DNA of 49,482 bases from Verrucomicrobiota bacterium (GCA_018239845.1 JAFEGO010000012.1:1-49482), one strand, 5' to 3'; counted from the stretch's first letter, positions 38,812 through 47,536 are shown. Translations and numbers: made by a program. Notes: generated by a model from the sequence alone, not told the origin.

Positions 38812-40221
38812 TTATTTGGTCTTTTTCTTCAGGCTTTCGGCGGTGGCTTCGCGTTCCTTGATGGAATCCTCGATGGCCTGTTTCAGCTTCGGCAATTGGG
38901 CGTCGGACTTGGTGTCCGGGCTGGCAAGGGCCTTGGTGGCGGCGGCCAGCGCCTCGTCAAACTTGCGCAGTTCAAAGCAAACGTAAGCGAGGAAGCCGCT
39001 GACGGAGCCGGCCTTCTCCAAGTTACCCTTGGCGAGGGCGAGCTTGAGGCTGTTGTAGGTCTCCTGCGTGTTGTCGAGGGAGTAGTAGATCTGGGCGATT
39101 TGGTAGTCCAGCTGGCCGGACCGGGGGAAGCGCTGGGTGGCCTCCTTCAGGACATTGACGGCATTGAGGGGCTGGTTGATCTGCTGGTAGGAGTAGGCGA
39201 GGAGCTCCCAGTTCTTCTGGACCTGCTCGATGGTGCCATCCTTGAGGCCCTTGTGCAGCACTTCGATGGCCTTACCGAACTGGCCGATGGTGAAGTAGAT
39301 GCTTACCAAGTTCATGTAGTCCTTGGGTCCTTCCATGAGACCCTTGGCCTGGGCGCGCTCGATGGTGAGGATGGCGCGGATATTGTACATGCGGGCCGTC
39401 TCCTCATCCTTCTGGTTGCCGGCGAGATTCAGGTAGGTGCCGAAGAGCTGCTGCCAGTAATCCTTGCGGGAGGGATAATTCTTGGCGAGGAACTCGAGGA
39501 GCTCGGCCGACTTCACGAGGTCATTCTGCTGCTGATAGGAGGCGAGCAGCATGACGTAGTAGGTGTCCTTCGGGTGGATGACCGTGAGCAGCGCCTCGTG
39601 GATCACTTTCTGGGCCTCGGCGATCAGGGCGGCATCGGCGGGCTCCTTCATGGTGGCCTGCTGGTAGAGGAGCGTGGCGTAGAGGGTCATCGCATCCTGG
39701 TAGGAACTGTCGGTCTTCGGCTTGTCGCTGGCCTTGATCCAGCGCTGCATGTAGAAGATCGCCTTGGCGTAATACTGCTGCTGGAGGGCCTTGGACTTGT
39801 TGCCGACGGCTTCCTGATAGTAAACCTGGGCCAGATACAGAACCATTTCCTGGGTCTGGTTGGCGTCGAAGTAGTTGTAGGTGTCCGCCAGCCGGATAGC
39901 CTCTTCCAAGGGAGCGATCGCCTTCTGGTAATCGCTCTTCTGCATGTAAATCTTGTACGTGATGTCCGAGAGGACAGCTTGATCGTAGCTGTCGGCGGCG
40001 GCCAGCGGCTTGAGCGAGTTGATCAGGCCCAAGGCGCCGTCCCAGTTCTTGGCATCGACGAAGGGCTGGAGCTTTTGGAGCTCGGTGGAGATCTTCTCGT
40101 CCAGCTGGTTGTCGCCCGCCGCCTTGACCTCAAGGGTCGAGGAAAGGAGGAGGCCGAGCAGCACTGCGCCCGCCGTGCGGCGGAAGACGCGAAAAGAGGG
40201 TAGCGAAAGGGTCCTGATCAC
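38812..40221 (-). CDS. Exported TPR-repeat protein of the Ton-like operon
   Basis: 469 residues. Signal peptide (about 12-34, 'AGAVLLGLLLSSTLEVKAA'), then a solenoid of TPR-like helix pairs through the whole length, for example 'SDYQKAIAPLEEAIRLADT', 'GQFGKAIEVLHKGLKDG', 'NQPLNAVNVLKEATQRFP' and 'RKFDEALAAATKALASP'. Such proteins hold complexes together. Being coded right after TonB suggests a periplasmic scaffold for the motor or its outer-membrane partner. 10 bases separate it from the TonB gene, so they are co-expressed. Confidence 0.83.
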   Translation of the reverse strand: MIRTLSLPSFRVFRRTAGAVLLGLLLSSTLEVKAAGDNQLDEKISTELQKLQPFVDAKNWDGALGLINSLKPLAAADSYDQAVLSDITYKIYMQKSDYQKAIAPLEEAIRLADTYNYFDANQTQEMVLYLAQVYYQEAVGNKSKALQQQYYAKAIFYMQRWIKASDKPKTDSSYQDAMTLYATLLYQQATMKEPADAALIAEAQKVIHEALLTVIHPKDTYYVMLLASYQQQNDLVKSAELLEFLAKNYPSRKDYWQQLFGTYLNLAGNQKDEETARMYNIRAILTIERAQAKGLMEGPKDYMNLVSIYFTIGQFGKAIEVLHKGLKDGTIEQVQKNWELLAYSYQQINQPLNAVNVLKEATQRFPRSGQLDYQIAQIYYSLDNTQETYNSLKLALAKGNLEKAGSVSGFLAYVCFELRKFDEALAAATKALASPDTKSDAQLPKLKQAIEDSIKEREATAESLKKKTK

Positions 40222-40230
40222 GGGAAAAGG

Positions 40231-40881
40231 TTACTCGTTCAAGTTGAAGGCGATGGGCAGTTGCATGCGGGTATTGACCGCACGACCGCCCCGCATGCCA
40301 GGACGGAATTTCCACTTGGCGATGGCCTGCAGGGCCGAGCTTTCAAATTCGCGCTGGCTGGAGCGTACGACGAAGGCGTTCACAACATTGCCCTCGGTAT
40401 CGACGATGAACTCAAGGAGGACCTCGCCGGCGATGCCGGCGCGGCGCATGTCGAAGGGATAGGTCGGGGCGATGCGGACCTTGGGCTCGGGCTTCTTGTC
40501 GAGCTTGTTGATGTCGAAGACCTCGATGCCCTTGCCCAGACCGGTGCGGGAAGTATTCGGGATGGAGGTGAGACCGGGCGCAGGCTTCAGGCCTTCCGGC
40601 GGCGGCGGCTGGACCTTCTGGACGAAGGAATTCTCGGTGACGATCTGCGGCACGTCGGTCTGCATCGGCGGCGCAAAGTCCTGCGGCGTCACGGGCTGGT
40701 CATCGACGACCTCCTGCGGCTCAGGATCGTCCATCTTGGGCATCTCCATCAGCTGGACCGTGGGCGTTTCTTCCTTCGGCGGCGCCTTGGGTTTGTTCCG
40801 GCCGTAGACTTCACCCATCCACGCCACGCCACCGTGGAGACAGAGGGAGAAAATGATACCAATGATAAGATCGCGACGCAT
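40231..40881 (-). CDS. TonB-family energy transducer
   Basis: 216 residues. N-terminal helix (5-22) with the S-x3-H motif (Ser12, His16) that in TonB contacts ExbB-ExbD, a Pro-rich spacer (about 30-120, 'PPPPEGLKPAPG'), and a TonB C-terminal domain (about 130-216) with 'PFDMRRAGIAGEVLLEF', 'VVNAFVVRSS' and 'AIAKWKFRPG'. It carries energy from the ExbB-ExbD proton channel to outer-membrane receptors. The co-operonic ExbB and two ExbDs supply the motor. No receptor is coded nearby. Confidence 0.92.
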   Translation of the reverse strand: MRRDLIIGIIFSLCLHGGVAWMGEVYGRNKPKAPPKEETPTVQLMEMPKMDDPEPQEVVDDQPVTPQDFAPPMQTDVPQIVTENSFVQKVQPPPPEGLKPAPGLTSIPNTSRTGLGKGIEVFDINKLDKKPEPKVRIAPTYPFDMRRAGIAGEVLLEFIVDTEGNVVNAFVVRSSQREFESSALQAIAKWKFRPGMRGGRAVNTRMQLPIAFNLNE

Positions 40882-40905
40882 GATGTTGAGCGGGTGCTCC
40901 GTGGT

Positions 40906-41343
40906 TTAGCGGCCGGTGGGACGTTCGACGGTCTCGATGGAGACCTGTTCGATGCCGGCCTTGCGCACTTCGTCCAAGACCTGGACGGTGACGCCGAACT
41001 TGGCCTTGTCATCGCCGGCGAGCATCACGCGCGGCACGGCGACCTGGCGCTTGAGATTCTGCAGGCGCGGGGCGATTTCCGAAATCGTGATGAGCTCGCG
41101 GTTCCAGTAGCAGTTGCCCAGATCGGAGACCTGGAGCGTGACCGTCTCATCCTTGTCGGGAGGAATGCTGCTCGGTGGCGCCGCGACCGGGAGGTTGAGA
41201 TCCATCGACTGGATCTTGTCGAGCGAGAGGGTGAAGAGGACGAACGTGGCGAGGAGGAAGAAGATGACGTCAATGAGCGGGATGATCTCAATGCGCGCTT
41301 TCTTCTTGGGAGTCTCGAGACGTTGGTTGCTGCCGGCGGCCAT
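40906..41343 (-). CDS. exbD: ExbD/TolR-family proton-channel subunit (second copy)
   Basis: 145 residues. 'IPLIDVIFFLLATFVLFTLS' (21-40) is the single membrane helix, with the proton-path Asp25. A periplasmic domain follows (about 50-140) ending 'VLDEVRKAGIEQVSIETV'. It forms the stator/rotor with ExbB. A close relative lies upstream (41384-41818), and both have Asp25, so both should be active in proton transfer. They differ in the periplasmic part and may form a mixed dimer. Confidence 0.93.
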   Translation of the reverse strand: MAAGSNQRLETPKKKARIEIIPLIDVIFFLLATFVLFTLSLDKIQSMDLNLPVAAPPSSIPPDKDETVTLQVSDLGNCYWNRELITISEIAPRLQNLKRQVAVPRVMLAGDDKAKFGVTVQVLDEVRKAGIEQVSIETVERPTGR

Positions 41344-41383
41344 GATAGGTGGGATAGACGGACGATGGAGGGGGAGGAGCCGG

Positions 41384-41818
41384 TCAGGAACCGGCCTTCT
41401 TGACCTTGGTTTCGATCATCACCTTCTGGATGCCCGCCTTGCGGACTTCGTCGAAGACGTAGATGGCCTGCCGGAACGAAGCGTTTTCATCGCCGTTGAT
41501 CAGGACCTTGGCGTCCGGCTCGGGATGATCGCGGTGGAACTGCTGGATGCGCTGGATGAACTGGTCGAGGGTGACCGGCTCCTTGTCCCACGCGATGATC
41601 TCGGGTGAGACGGTGATCGTGACGCTGCCCGCGGGGTCGCGCGGATGGCTCGATTCGACCGAGGGGAGGGAGACGCGCAGACCGGCAGTCTTCTGCAGCG
41701 AGAGCGTGAACAACACGAACGTCGCGAGCAGGAAGAAGATGACGTCGATCAGAGGGATGATCTCGATACGCGCCTTCTTTTTGCCACTGGCGTCTTTGCC
41801 TCCTGAGGATCCGGCCAT
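41384..41818 (-). CDS. exbD: ExbD/TolR-family proton-channel subunit (first copy)
   Basis: 144 residues. The membrane segment is almost identical to that of the downstream copy, with Asp25 in 'PLIDVIFF'. The periplasmic domain has 'VTITVSPEIIAWDKEPVTL', 'KVLINGDENASFRQAIYVFD' and ends 'AGIQKVMIET'. Two ExbD genes after one ExbB are common in Bacteroidetes and Verrucomicrobia. Gap to exbB 50 bases, to the second exbD 40 bases. The pair points to a heterodimeric stator. Confidence 0.93.
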   Translation of the reverse strand: MAGSSGGKDASGKKKARIEIIPLIDVIFFLLATFVLFTLSLQKTAGLRVSLPSVESSHPRDPAGSVTITVSPEIIAWDKEPVTLDQFIQRIQQFHRDHPEPDAKVLINGDENASFRQAIYVFDEVRKAGIQKVMIETKVKKAGS

Positions 41819-41868
41819 GGTAAGGGTGGGCTTTGAGTGATTAACGATCCGCGCGAGCTTTTCTTAGC

Positions 41869-42555
41869 TCAGCGGCCGAAGGGAGCCATCGTCTCGGACT
41901 TCTTGATGAGGATCTCGAGCGCGTTGGACGCGTCGGCAACCTCATGCTTGGCCTCTTCCGTACGGGCGTTCAGGTAGTTGTAGGGGAGAAGGCAGGTGAC
42001 GGCGATGACGAGACCGCAGGCCGTGGCGATAAGCGCTTCAGCGACACCACCGGTGATGGTGCTGGCCGCCGCGCCGACGTCGCCGCCGCCGAGCGCGCCG
42101 AAGGTGCGCATCATGCCGGTGACAGTGCCGAGGAGGCCGAGAAGGGGAGCCGCCGTGATGACGGTGTCGAGGGTGGCCATGCCCTGCTGGAAGCGGGCGA
42201 GCTCCTGGCTGGAGGCGCGGATGAAGGCGTTGGACAGGGAGTACTCCTTGTTCGTCAGGGAGTAAACGAGGATGCGGGCCACAAAGTCCTTGCTCTGCTT
42301 GCCGAGGGCGACGGCGCCCTCGATGTCGCGCTTCTCGACGCTCTCGAGCATCTTCTCGACGACCTCGGGCTCGCGGTTGCTGTTTTCGCGGAGGATGAAC
42401 AGCAGGCGCTCAACGACGACGGTGACGCCGATGAAGGAGAGCAGCAGGATCGGCCACATGATTTCTTTTCCGGCGTGGAAAAGCTCCATAGGCGACATCG
42501 GGGTGCCATCCGGATTCGTGAGGAGGAACGCGAGGGGGAGACTGTGGTGGATCAT
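41869..42555 (-). CDS. exbB: MotA/TolQ/ExbB proton-channel protein
   Basis: 228 residues. Three membrane helices: about 32-56 ('WPILLLSFIGVTVVVERLLFIL'-like), 128-150 ('ITAAPLLGLLGTVTGMM') and 165-192 ('GVAEALIATACGLVIAVTCLL'), separated by a long cytoplasmic region. The second helix holds the family motif 'APLLGLLGTVTGM'. It forms the proton channel with the two ExbD proteins and drives TonB. It is the first gene of the operon; 750 bases of non-coding DNA lie upstream. Confidence 0.94.
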   Translation of the reverse strand: MIHHSLPLAFLLTNPDGTPMSPMELFHAGKEIMWPILLLSFIGVTVVVERLLFILRENSNREPEVVEKMLESVEKRDIEGAVALGKQSKDFVARILVYSLTNKEYSLSNAFIRASSQELARFQQGMATLDTVITAAPLLGLLGTVTGMMRTFGALGGGDVGAAASTITGGVAEALIATACGLVIAVTCLLPYNYLNARTEEAKHEVADASNALEILIKKSETMAPFGR

Positions 42556-43305
42556 ATGAAGAAATGGTTTGGGTGATGATTAATTAACTGCGGGATGCGC
42601 GCGGAGGCTCGGGATGGGTGTGGCGGAGGATACGTGGGATGCGCGGTACTGGGAAAAATCGGTTTTGCTGCCTGCGGTTAGCAAATTCGGTGCCGTTCCT
42701 GCGCTTTTTGCGCGGTCGCCGAAACAAAGGGGGAAGAAGGGTAATTCAGCATGTCGCTGAGTGAATTTCTAGGAAAGAATTCCAAGGGAAGGCGAACTAG
42801 GGGAGAAGCCATCTGGCCTGTCAACTTCCTTTCTTGCGGAAAGTGCCGGAGCCAAAATCCCGGGGCCGCGGAGCGCGCCGCGCGATGCCGCCGGCCAGGC
42901 GCGGAGCGGTGGGCGGGACGGGCGGCGCGGGGTGCCCTGTAGTGATTTCCTGATGCGCTTTTGCCGAGGGAAACCCGGACCGGCGCGGAGCCGGTGTCCC
43001 GTGGTCAGAGGCCGCTCCGCCGGGTGGTGGCGAAGATCGTCGACCGGCATTCGGGAGGGGAGGCGGGGTGGTGCATTCAGTGGAAAAATGTAACAGAAAT
43101 GTAAGTCCAGCCATCGGTGAATGGGGGCTGAATTAACTGAAATGGGGTTGATTAATCCCTGATTGGCCTGAACAGGGCGGACTCAAAGGAGGGGTAATTC
43201 CTAGGGGGTTATACTAATAGATATTCTATAGGAGTTTGCGGTGCGGTTGTCGATAAATATCCTTCCTTTGGGGCTGGGGACTGTTGCAGGCTCACCAGCT
43301 CCTTC
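42556..43305. other. Long non-coding gap between divergent exbB operon and MFS gene
   Basis: No convincing gene on either strand in 750 bases. The left half is GC-rich and holds a hairpin ACCGGC/GCCGGT (42979-42995). The right half (about 43080-43260) is AT-rich, with 'TATACT' (43210-43215) as a possible -10 for the MFS gene, but no fitting -35. The length suggests promoters for both sides and possibly an unannotated RNA, but I see no definite structure. Confidence 0.5.
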
Positions 43306-44685
43306 ATGGTTACTCCGTCTTCTGTTACCCCCCCTGAGTCGCAACGCCGGGTTTGGCGCGTCGGTACGCTGACCTACACCGTGGGCGGCCTCGTGGTTCT
43401 TTTCTCCTGGCTGCTCTGGGGCGACTTCGCCTGGCAGATGAAGGAGCGGGCGACGCAGCCCGTGGTGCAGGTGATGCTCAAGAAGTACGGCGCCTCGGAG
43501 TTTCTCAACGGTTTCCTCGTGCTGGCGCTGCCGGCGGTCATCGCAGTGCTATTGGGACCGGTGATCAGTTACCGGAGCGACCGCCATCGCGGCCGGTGGG
43601 GGCGGCGCATCCCGTTTCTCGTGCTTACCGTGCCGCTGACGGTATTGCCGATGTTTGGCATGGCGTTCAGCCCGCAGATTGGCACCTGGGTGCATGGCTG
43701 GCTGGGGCTGGCCCCGGAGTCGCTCAACTTCTCTATTATACTAACGCTCGGTTTGAGCTGGGCGGTCTTGGACGTGGCGACCGTGGCGGCGCTCACGTTG
43801 TTCGGCTCGCTCGTCAACGACGTCGTGCCCCGCGAGCTGATCGGGCGGTTTTACGGCCTGTTCCGGGTGGTGAGCCTGCTGGCCGGCATCGTGTTTGGCA
43901 ACTACGTGATCGGCCATGCCGGCAATCACTTCACGCTGATCCTCGGCGGCGCGGGCGTGCTTTTCGGCATCGGTATAATAATGATGTGCTGCTTTGTGAA
44001 GGAGGGGGAGTACCCGCCGCCGCCGGCCCCGGCCCCCGATGAACAGCGCGGTGTCGTGGCGGCGGTGAAGCTCTATTGGCGCACCTGTTTCTCGAAATCC
44101 TACTACCGCTGGGTATTCGTCTCGATGGCCATGGCGCAGGTGGCGTTTGCCCCGGTCAATCTGATCAGCGTGCATGCGGCGACGAGTTTCGGCCTCTCGC
44201 TCGATGTTTACGGCAAATATCTCGCCGGCACCTTCGTCTGCTCGCTGCTGCTGGCGTACCCGCTGGGCTGGCTGGCGGACCGGTTTCACCCGACCCGCAT
44301 CGGCTTGGTGGCGCTGGGCCTGTACACGGTGCTGATGGTGGCGGGCTATTTCGGCATCGTCGGCCCGAAGAGCTTTGGCGTCGTGTTCCTCGTGCACGGC
44401 GTGCTGTCGGGCTGCTACTTCACGGGCGCGGCCTCCCTGGCGCAGGTGCTCATGCCGAAAATGAAGTTCGCGGTTTACTACTCCGCCTATGTGTTGCTGT
44501 GGGCCGTGGGCAACTGCGTGGTCGGACTCGGATTCGGCGAATTGCTCGACCGGCTCGACCACGACTACCGCTTCGCCTTCTCCGTCGGCGGCTTGATCGC
44601 GGCGCTGGCGTTTTGGACGGGCTATGTGGTGTACCGGCGCTTCATGGCGCTCGGCGGGCCCAAGGGCTACACGGCGCCGGAGTAA
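43306..44685 (+). CDS. MFS sugar transporter (GPH / SLC45-like)
   Basis: 459 residues with twelve hydrophobic segments. The loop between helices 2 and 3 carries 'GPVISYRSDRHRGRWGRRIPF', the D-R-x-x-x-R-x-G-R-R pattern of the glycoside-pentoside-hexuronide and SLC45-type sugar carriers. A cytoplasmic middle loop (about 235-255) is Pro-rich. Such carriers import sugars or glycosides with H+ or Na+. Followed by an FAA-hydrolase-family protein and a lactonase on the same strand, so the substrate may be a sugar or sugar acid handled by them. A small hairpin (44686-44705) separates it from the next gene. Confidence 0.87.
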   Translation: MVTPSSVTPPESQRRVWRVGTLTYTVGGLVVLFSWLLWGDFAWQMKERATQPVVQVMLKKYGASEFLNGFLVLALPAVIAVLLGPVISYRSDRHRGRWGRRIPFLVLTVPLTVLPMFGMAFSPQIGTWVHGWLGLAPESLNFSIILTLGLSWAVLDVATVAALTLFGSLVNDVVPRELIGRFYGLFRVVSLLAGIVFGNYVIGHAGNHFTLILGGAGVLFGIGIIMMCCFVKEGEYPPPPAPAPDEQRGVVAAVKLYWRTCFSKSYYRWVFVSMAMAQVAFAPVNLISVHAATSFGLSLDVYGKYLAGTFVCSLLLAYPLGWLADRFHPTRIGLVALGLYTVLMVAGYFGIVGPKSFGVVFLVHGVLSGCYFTGAASLAQVLMPKMKFAVYYSAYVLLWAVGNCVVGLGFGELLDRLDHDYRFAFSVGGLIAALAFWTGYVVYRRFMALGGPKGYTAPE

Positions 44686-44705
44686 GTGCGGCGGCGATGC
44701 CGCAC
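44686..44705. repeat. Short palindrome after the MFS gene
   Basis: GTGCGGC and GCCGCAC (7 bp, 6-base loop) directly after the stop codon. It resembles the other small palindromes here and has no U-run. Confidence 0.55.
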
Positions 44706-44772
44706 TCCGGGATTGAATGTGGTGCGACACCCGCGAGGCTTCCCCCTTCATCCTTTATCCATTTATCCACGC

Positions 44773-45579
44773 ATGAAATTCATCCGTTACTCCGATTCCG
44801 CCGGCCGCATCTCCTACGGCGCCGAGCAGGCCTCCGGCCCCGCGCTCCGCATCGACGGCGACATCTTTGGCGACTACAAGGTCACGACGGCCCCGGCCGA
44901 CGTGAAGAAGCTCCTCGCCCCGCTCGTGCCGACGCAGATCCTCGGCGTGGGCCTCAACTACCGCCACCATGCCCAGGAGTCCGGCATGAAGGCCCCGGAG
45001 ATCCCCGTGCTCTTCGCCAAGGGCGTCAACACGCTCCAGAATCCCGGTGACGCCATCGAGATCCCCACGCATCTCGCCAGCGCCGAGGTGGACTACGAGT
45101 GCGAGCTCGCCGTCGTCATCGGCCGCGCCTGCAAGAACGTCACCAAGGCCAACGCCCTCGACTACGTCCTCGGCCTCACCTGCGCCAACGACGTCTCCGC
45201 GCGCGACTGGCAGATCAAGAAGGGCGGCGGCCAGTGGTGCCGCGGCAAGTTCTTCGACACCTTCTGCCCGCTCGGGCCGCGCCTCGTCACCCTCGACGAA
45301 GTCCCCGGACCCAACCTCCTCAAGATCGCCACGCACCTCAACGGCGAGACCGTGCAGGACTGGACGACCTCCGACATGATCTTCGACGTGGCGACGCTGA
45401 TCGAATTCCTCAGCGGCAGCACCACGCTCGTCCCCGGCACCGTGATCCTCACGGGCACGCCGCACGGCGTCGGCATGGCCGCCAAGCCCACGCCGCGCTG
45501 GCTCAAGGCCGGCGACGAGGTCACGATCGAGATCGAGGGCATCGGCCGCCTGACGAATCGCGTCACGCTCGAAAAGTAA
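44773..45579 (+). CDS. Fumarylacetoacetate hydrolase family protein
   Basis: 268 residues from the ATG at 44773. The FAH domain fills residues about 55-268: 'ILGVGLNYRHHAQESG', metal ligands Glu109 and Glu111 in 'VDYECELAVVIG' and Asp140 in 'CANDVSARDWQ', and 'VILTGTPHGVGMA' near the end. Family members cleave or hydrolyse beta-diketo acids with Mg2+; one well-known branch acts on 2,4-diketo-3-deoxy sugar acids in non-phosphorylating fucose or rhamnose breakdown. With an SMP-30 lactonase 11 bases downstream, that kind of role is the best guess. Confidence 0.9.
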   Translation: MKFIRYSDSAGRISYGAEQASGPALRIDGDIFGDYKVTTAPADVKKLLAPLVPTQILGVGLNYRHHAQESGMKAPEIPVLFAKGVNTLQNPGDAIEIPTHLASAEVDYECELAVVIGRACKNVTKANALDYVLGLTCANDVSARDWQIKKGGGQWCRGKFFDTFCPLGPRLVTLDEVPGPNLLKIATHLNGETVQDWTTSDMIFDVATLIEFLSGSTTLVPGTVILTGTPHGVGMAAKPTPRWLKAGDEVTIEIEGIGRLTNRVTLEK

Positions 45580-45590
45580 GGCCTCTGCCC

Positions 45591-46466
45591 ATGGCCCGCT
45601 CCCCTCAGGCCGAGCTTTTCCACCGGGTGTCGGCACAGCTGGGCGAAGGCCCGTGCTGGCACCCGTCGCGAAAGACCCTGTGGTGGATCGACATCCTCGG
45701 GCAGACGTTTTTCGAAACCAACCTGTCCGGGGCCGCGCCGCGCACGATGCCGTGCGCGCAGATGATCGGCGCCGTGGCGCCGACGCAGACCGGGGGCCTC
45801 GTCGCCGCCCTGCGCGACGGCATTTACCTCGTCGATCCCGACACGGGTGCGACGACGCTCTTCGCGTTGGCCCCCGGCCACGACCCGAAGGATTTCCGTT
45901 TCAACGACGGCAAGGTCGATCCGCGCGGCTGTTACTGGGCCGGCACGCTCGCCCTGAAGAGCCGTCCCAAGGAATCGCGCCTCTACCGCATCAACCCCGA
46001 CCGCTCGGTCGCGGTGATGCAGGAGGGGATCACGATTTCCAACGGCCTCGCGTGGACGCCCGACGCCCGCACGCTCTACTACATCGATACGCCGACCCGC
46101 GTGGTGCAGGCCTTCGACTACGACCTCGACCACGGCACCATCGGCCCCGCGCGCATCGCCATCACGCTCGCCGAAGCCGACGGCTGGCCGGACGGCTGCT
46201 GCATGGACGCCGAGGGGTGTCTCTGGATCGCCCACTGGGGCGCCGCCAAACTCACGCGCTGGGACCCAGCGAAAGGCCGCCTCCTCAGCACGGTGGTACT
46301 GCCCGTGAACAACGTGACCTCCTGCGCCTTCGGCGGCGAAAAGCTCGACCAGCTCTACATCACCACCGCGAAAGACGAGTCCCGCCCCGAACCCGAAGCC
46401 GGCTCCCTCTTCCGCCTCGACCCCGGCGTGCCGGGCGTGCCCGTGGCGAGCTTCGCGGGCACATAA
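45591..46466 (+). CDS. SMP-30/gluconolactonase-family protein
   Basis: 291 residues from the ATG at 45591. A six-bladed propeller with the family's metal site: Glu19 in 'LGEGPCW', Asn105 in 'RFNDGKVDP', Asn151 in 'ISNGLAW' and Asp201 in 'GWPDGCC'. Family enzymes hydrolyse sugar lactones to sugar acids, commonly in Entner-Doudoroff-like or oxidative sugar routes. It follows the FAH protein after 11 bases and is probably co-transcribed. The C-terminus looks complete. A tRNA 3'-end fragment starts about 18 bases past the stop, and beyond it the composition changes sharply. Confidence 0.92.
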   Translation: MARSPQAELFHRVSAQLGEGPCWHPSRKTLWWIDILGQTFFETNLSGAAPRTMPCAQMIGAVAPTQTGGLVAALRDGIYLVDPDTGATTLFALAPGHDPKDFRFNDGKVDPRGCYWAGTLALKSRPKESRLYRINPDRSVAVMQEGITISNGLAWTPDARTLYYIDTPTRVVQAFDYDLDHGTIGPARIAITLAEADGWPDGCCMDAEGCLWIAHWGAAKLTRWDPAKGRLLSTVVLPVNNVTSCAFGGEKLDQLYITTAKDESRPEPEAGSLFRLDPGVPGVPVASFAGT

Positions 46467-46483
46467 GCGCACAACGGCTGATA

Positions 46484-46515
46484 GCGGGTTCGAGTCCCGT
46501 TGGCCGCCCCATTTT
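46484..46515 (+). repeat. tRNA 3'-end fragment, probable attachment site (left copy)
   Basis: GCGGG-TTCGAGT-CCCGT (46484-46500) is a good tRNA T-arm (five pairs, seven-base loop), followed by a 7-base acceptor strand TGGCCGC, a C in the discriminator place and an encoded CCA (46509-46511). C73 points to tRNA-His. No matching 5' acceptor strand or anticodon arm lies upstream, so this is a fragment, not a gene. The 29 bases 46487-46515 recur at 48522-48550 with two changes. It marks the border between GC-rich chromosome and AT-richer island. Confidence 0.8.
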
Positions 46516-46720
46516 AACCTCACGCCCAGTGTGGGTTAAGATCAGCGGAGGCCAGGTTGCCAGTTGAAGTGGCAACCTAAGCATCGACACCGGCTTGATC
46601 TTCATCGAGCCCGAGGTCTCGAAAGTGCGGATGAAGGGCGCGATCACGATTCAGCCGAACCTCGCGCCTACGTTACGGATTGCGCTGATTCGTGGCTTCT
46701 GGTTTCTCCGCGATACTCTG
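46516..46720. other. Non-coding left flank of the island with AGGTTGCCA palindrome
   Basis: The open frame of the kinase extends into this stretch, but the extra residues do not resemble the family and the start at 46721 fits better. It holds a perfect 9-bp inverted repeat AGGTTGCCA/TGGCAACCT (46554-46562 and 46570-46578). The same 9-mer occurs twice in tandem just past the pair of genes (48383-48391 and 48394-48402). The role is unknown. Confidence 0.5.
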
Positions 46721-47536
46721 ATGCTCAAAACCGTCGTCGCATCACGATTCGCAAAACCAATGGGCTACGGGAAGACCGCGCCTTGTTTAATTGGGTGTGA
46801 AGACGCCGATGGTAAAGAGACGGAGTTGATCGTTAAGTTCGGAGCGGGCTGTGAGCTGAAGCAGCGCGGTCTCGCGACCGAGGCTTTGGTAGCGATGCTT
46901 GGCGCCGACCTAGATTTGCCGGTGCCAGAACCATTTCTTGTAGACGTCAGTGCTCAATTCGTGGCCACGATTCCAGAAACGGACGAACGGCATCGCCGAG
47001 CGAAGGCAAATGCTCGCGCGAGCCTGGGGCTAAATTTTGGGTCAAAGAAGCTACCTCCCGGATTTAGTTCCCACCCCAAAGGAAAACGACTTCCCGGTTC
47101 GTTGCTTCCGCTGGCCGCAGAAATTCTGGCGTTCGACATTTTTCTTGCGAATCCGGATCGCGTTGTCGCGAACGCTAATTTTCTGATCAAGGGGGAGTCC
47201 GTCGCTATCTTCGACCACGAACTTGCACTTTTTACGGAAGGTATAATCGGATGGGTTGAACCGTGGAAACCCGGAGGTATCGCTCTGCTGAAAAATCTCC
47301 CCGATGGTCAGCGTCACGTTTTCCTAGATGACGTTCGCCGCGAGCCGCTCGATCTTTCGAGACTGATCGGCGCCTTCGAGACCATTTCAGATGTTCGGTT
47401 AAACGACTATCGTGCAGCGGTTCCGCCCGTCTGGATAGGAGACGGAAAAGCACTGGACAGGATGCTGGACTATCTTCGCGGACTGCGACAAAACCTCGAT
47501 TCTGCAGTCAAAGAGTTACGAAAGGCCCTGTCATGA
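46721..47536 (+). CDS. HipA-like kinase domain protein (HipA_2 type)
   Basis: 271 residues from the ATG at 46721; an upstream ATG at 46595 is open but unlikely. 'ELIVKFGAG' with Lys39 as probable ATP-binding lysine, 'LPVPEPFLVD', then 'FDIFLANPDRVVANANFL' (138-155) with catalytic-loop Asp146 and Asn153 and the metal-binding Asp165 in 'AIFDHELAL'. This is the compact HipA-like kinase family that occurs next to DUF3037 proteins. HipA toxins phosphorylate tRNA synthetases or other targets; whether this branch is a toxin is unknown. It overlaps the DUF3037 gene by ATGA. No HipB-like antitoxin is intact nearby. Confidence 0.83.
   Translation: MLKTVVASRFAKPMGYGKTAPCLIGCEDADGKETELIVKFGAGCELKQRGLATEALVAMLGADLDLPVPEPFLVDVSAQFVATIPETDERHRRAKANARASLGLNFGSKKLPPGFSSHPKGKRLPGSLLPLAAEILAFDIFLANPDRVVANANFLIKGESVAIFDHELALFTEGIIGWVEPWKPGGIALLKNLPDGQRHVFLDDVRREPLDLSRLIGAFETISDVRLNDYRAAVPPVWIGDGKALDRMLDYLRGLRQNLDSAVKELRKALS

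Noticed and set aside
42769..43114. Short minus-strand frames in the gap before the MFS gene
   Set aside because: Arg/Pro/Ser-rich translations with no fitting start site or similarity; they look like chance frames in GC-rich DNA.
46441..46515. A complete tRNA gene
   Set aside because: T-arm, acceptor 3' strand and CCA are present, but no matching 5' acceptor strand, D-arm or anticodon arm can be drawn; it overlaps the end of the lactonase gene.
46595..46720. Longer N-terminus for the HipA-like kinase
   Set aside because: The extra 42 residues do not resemble the family, whereas the ATG at 46721 gives the usual start.
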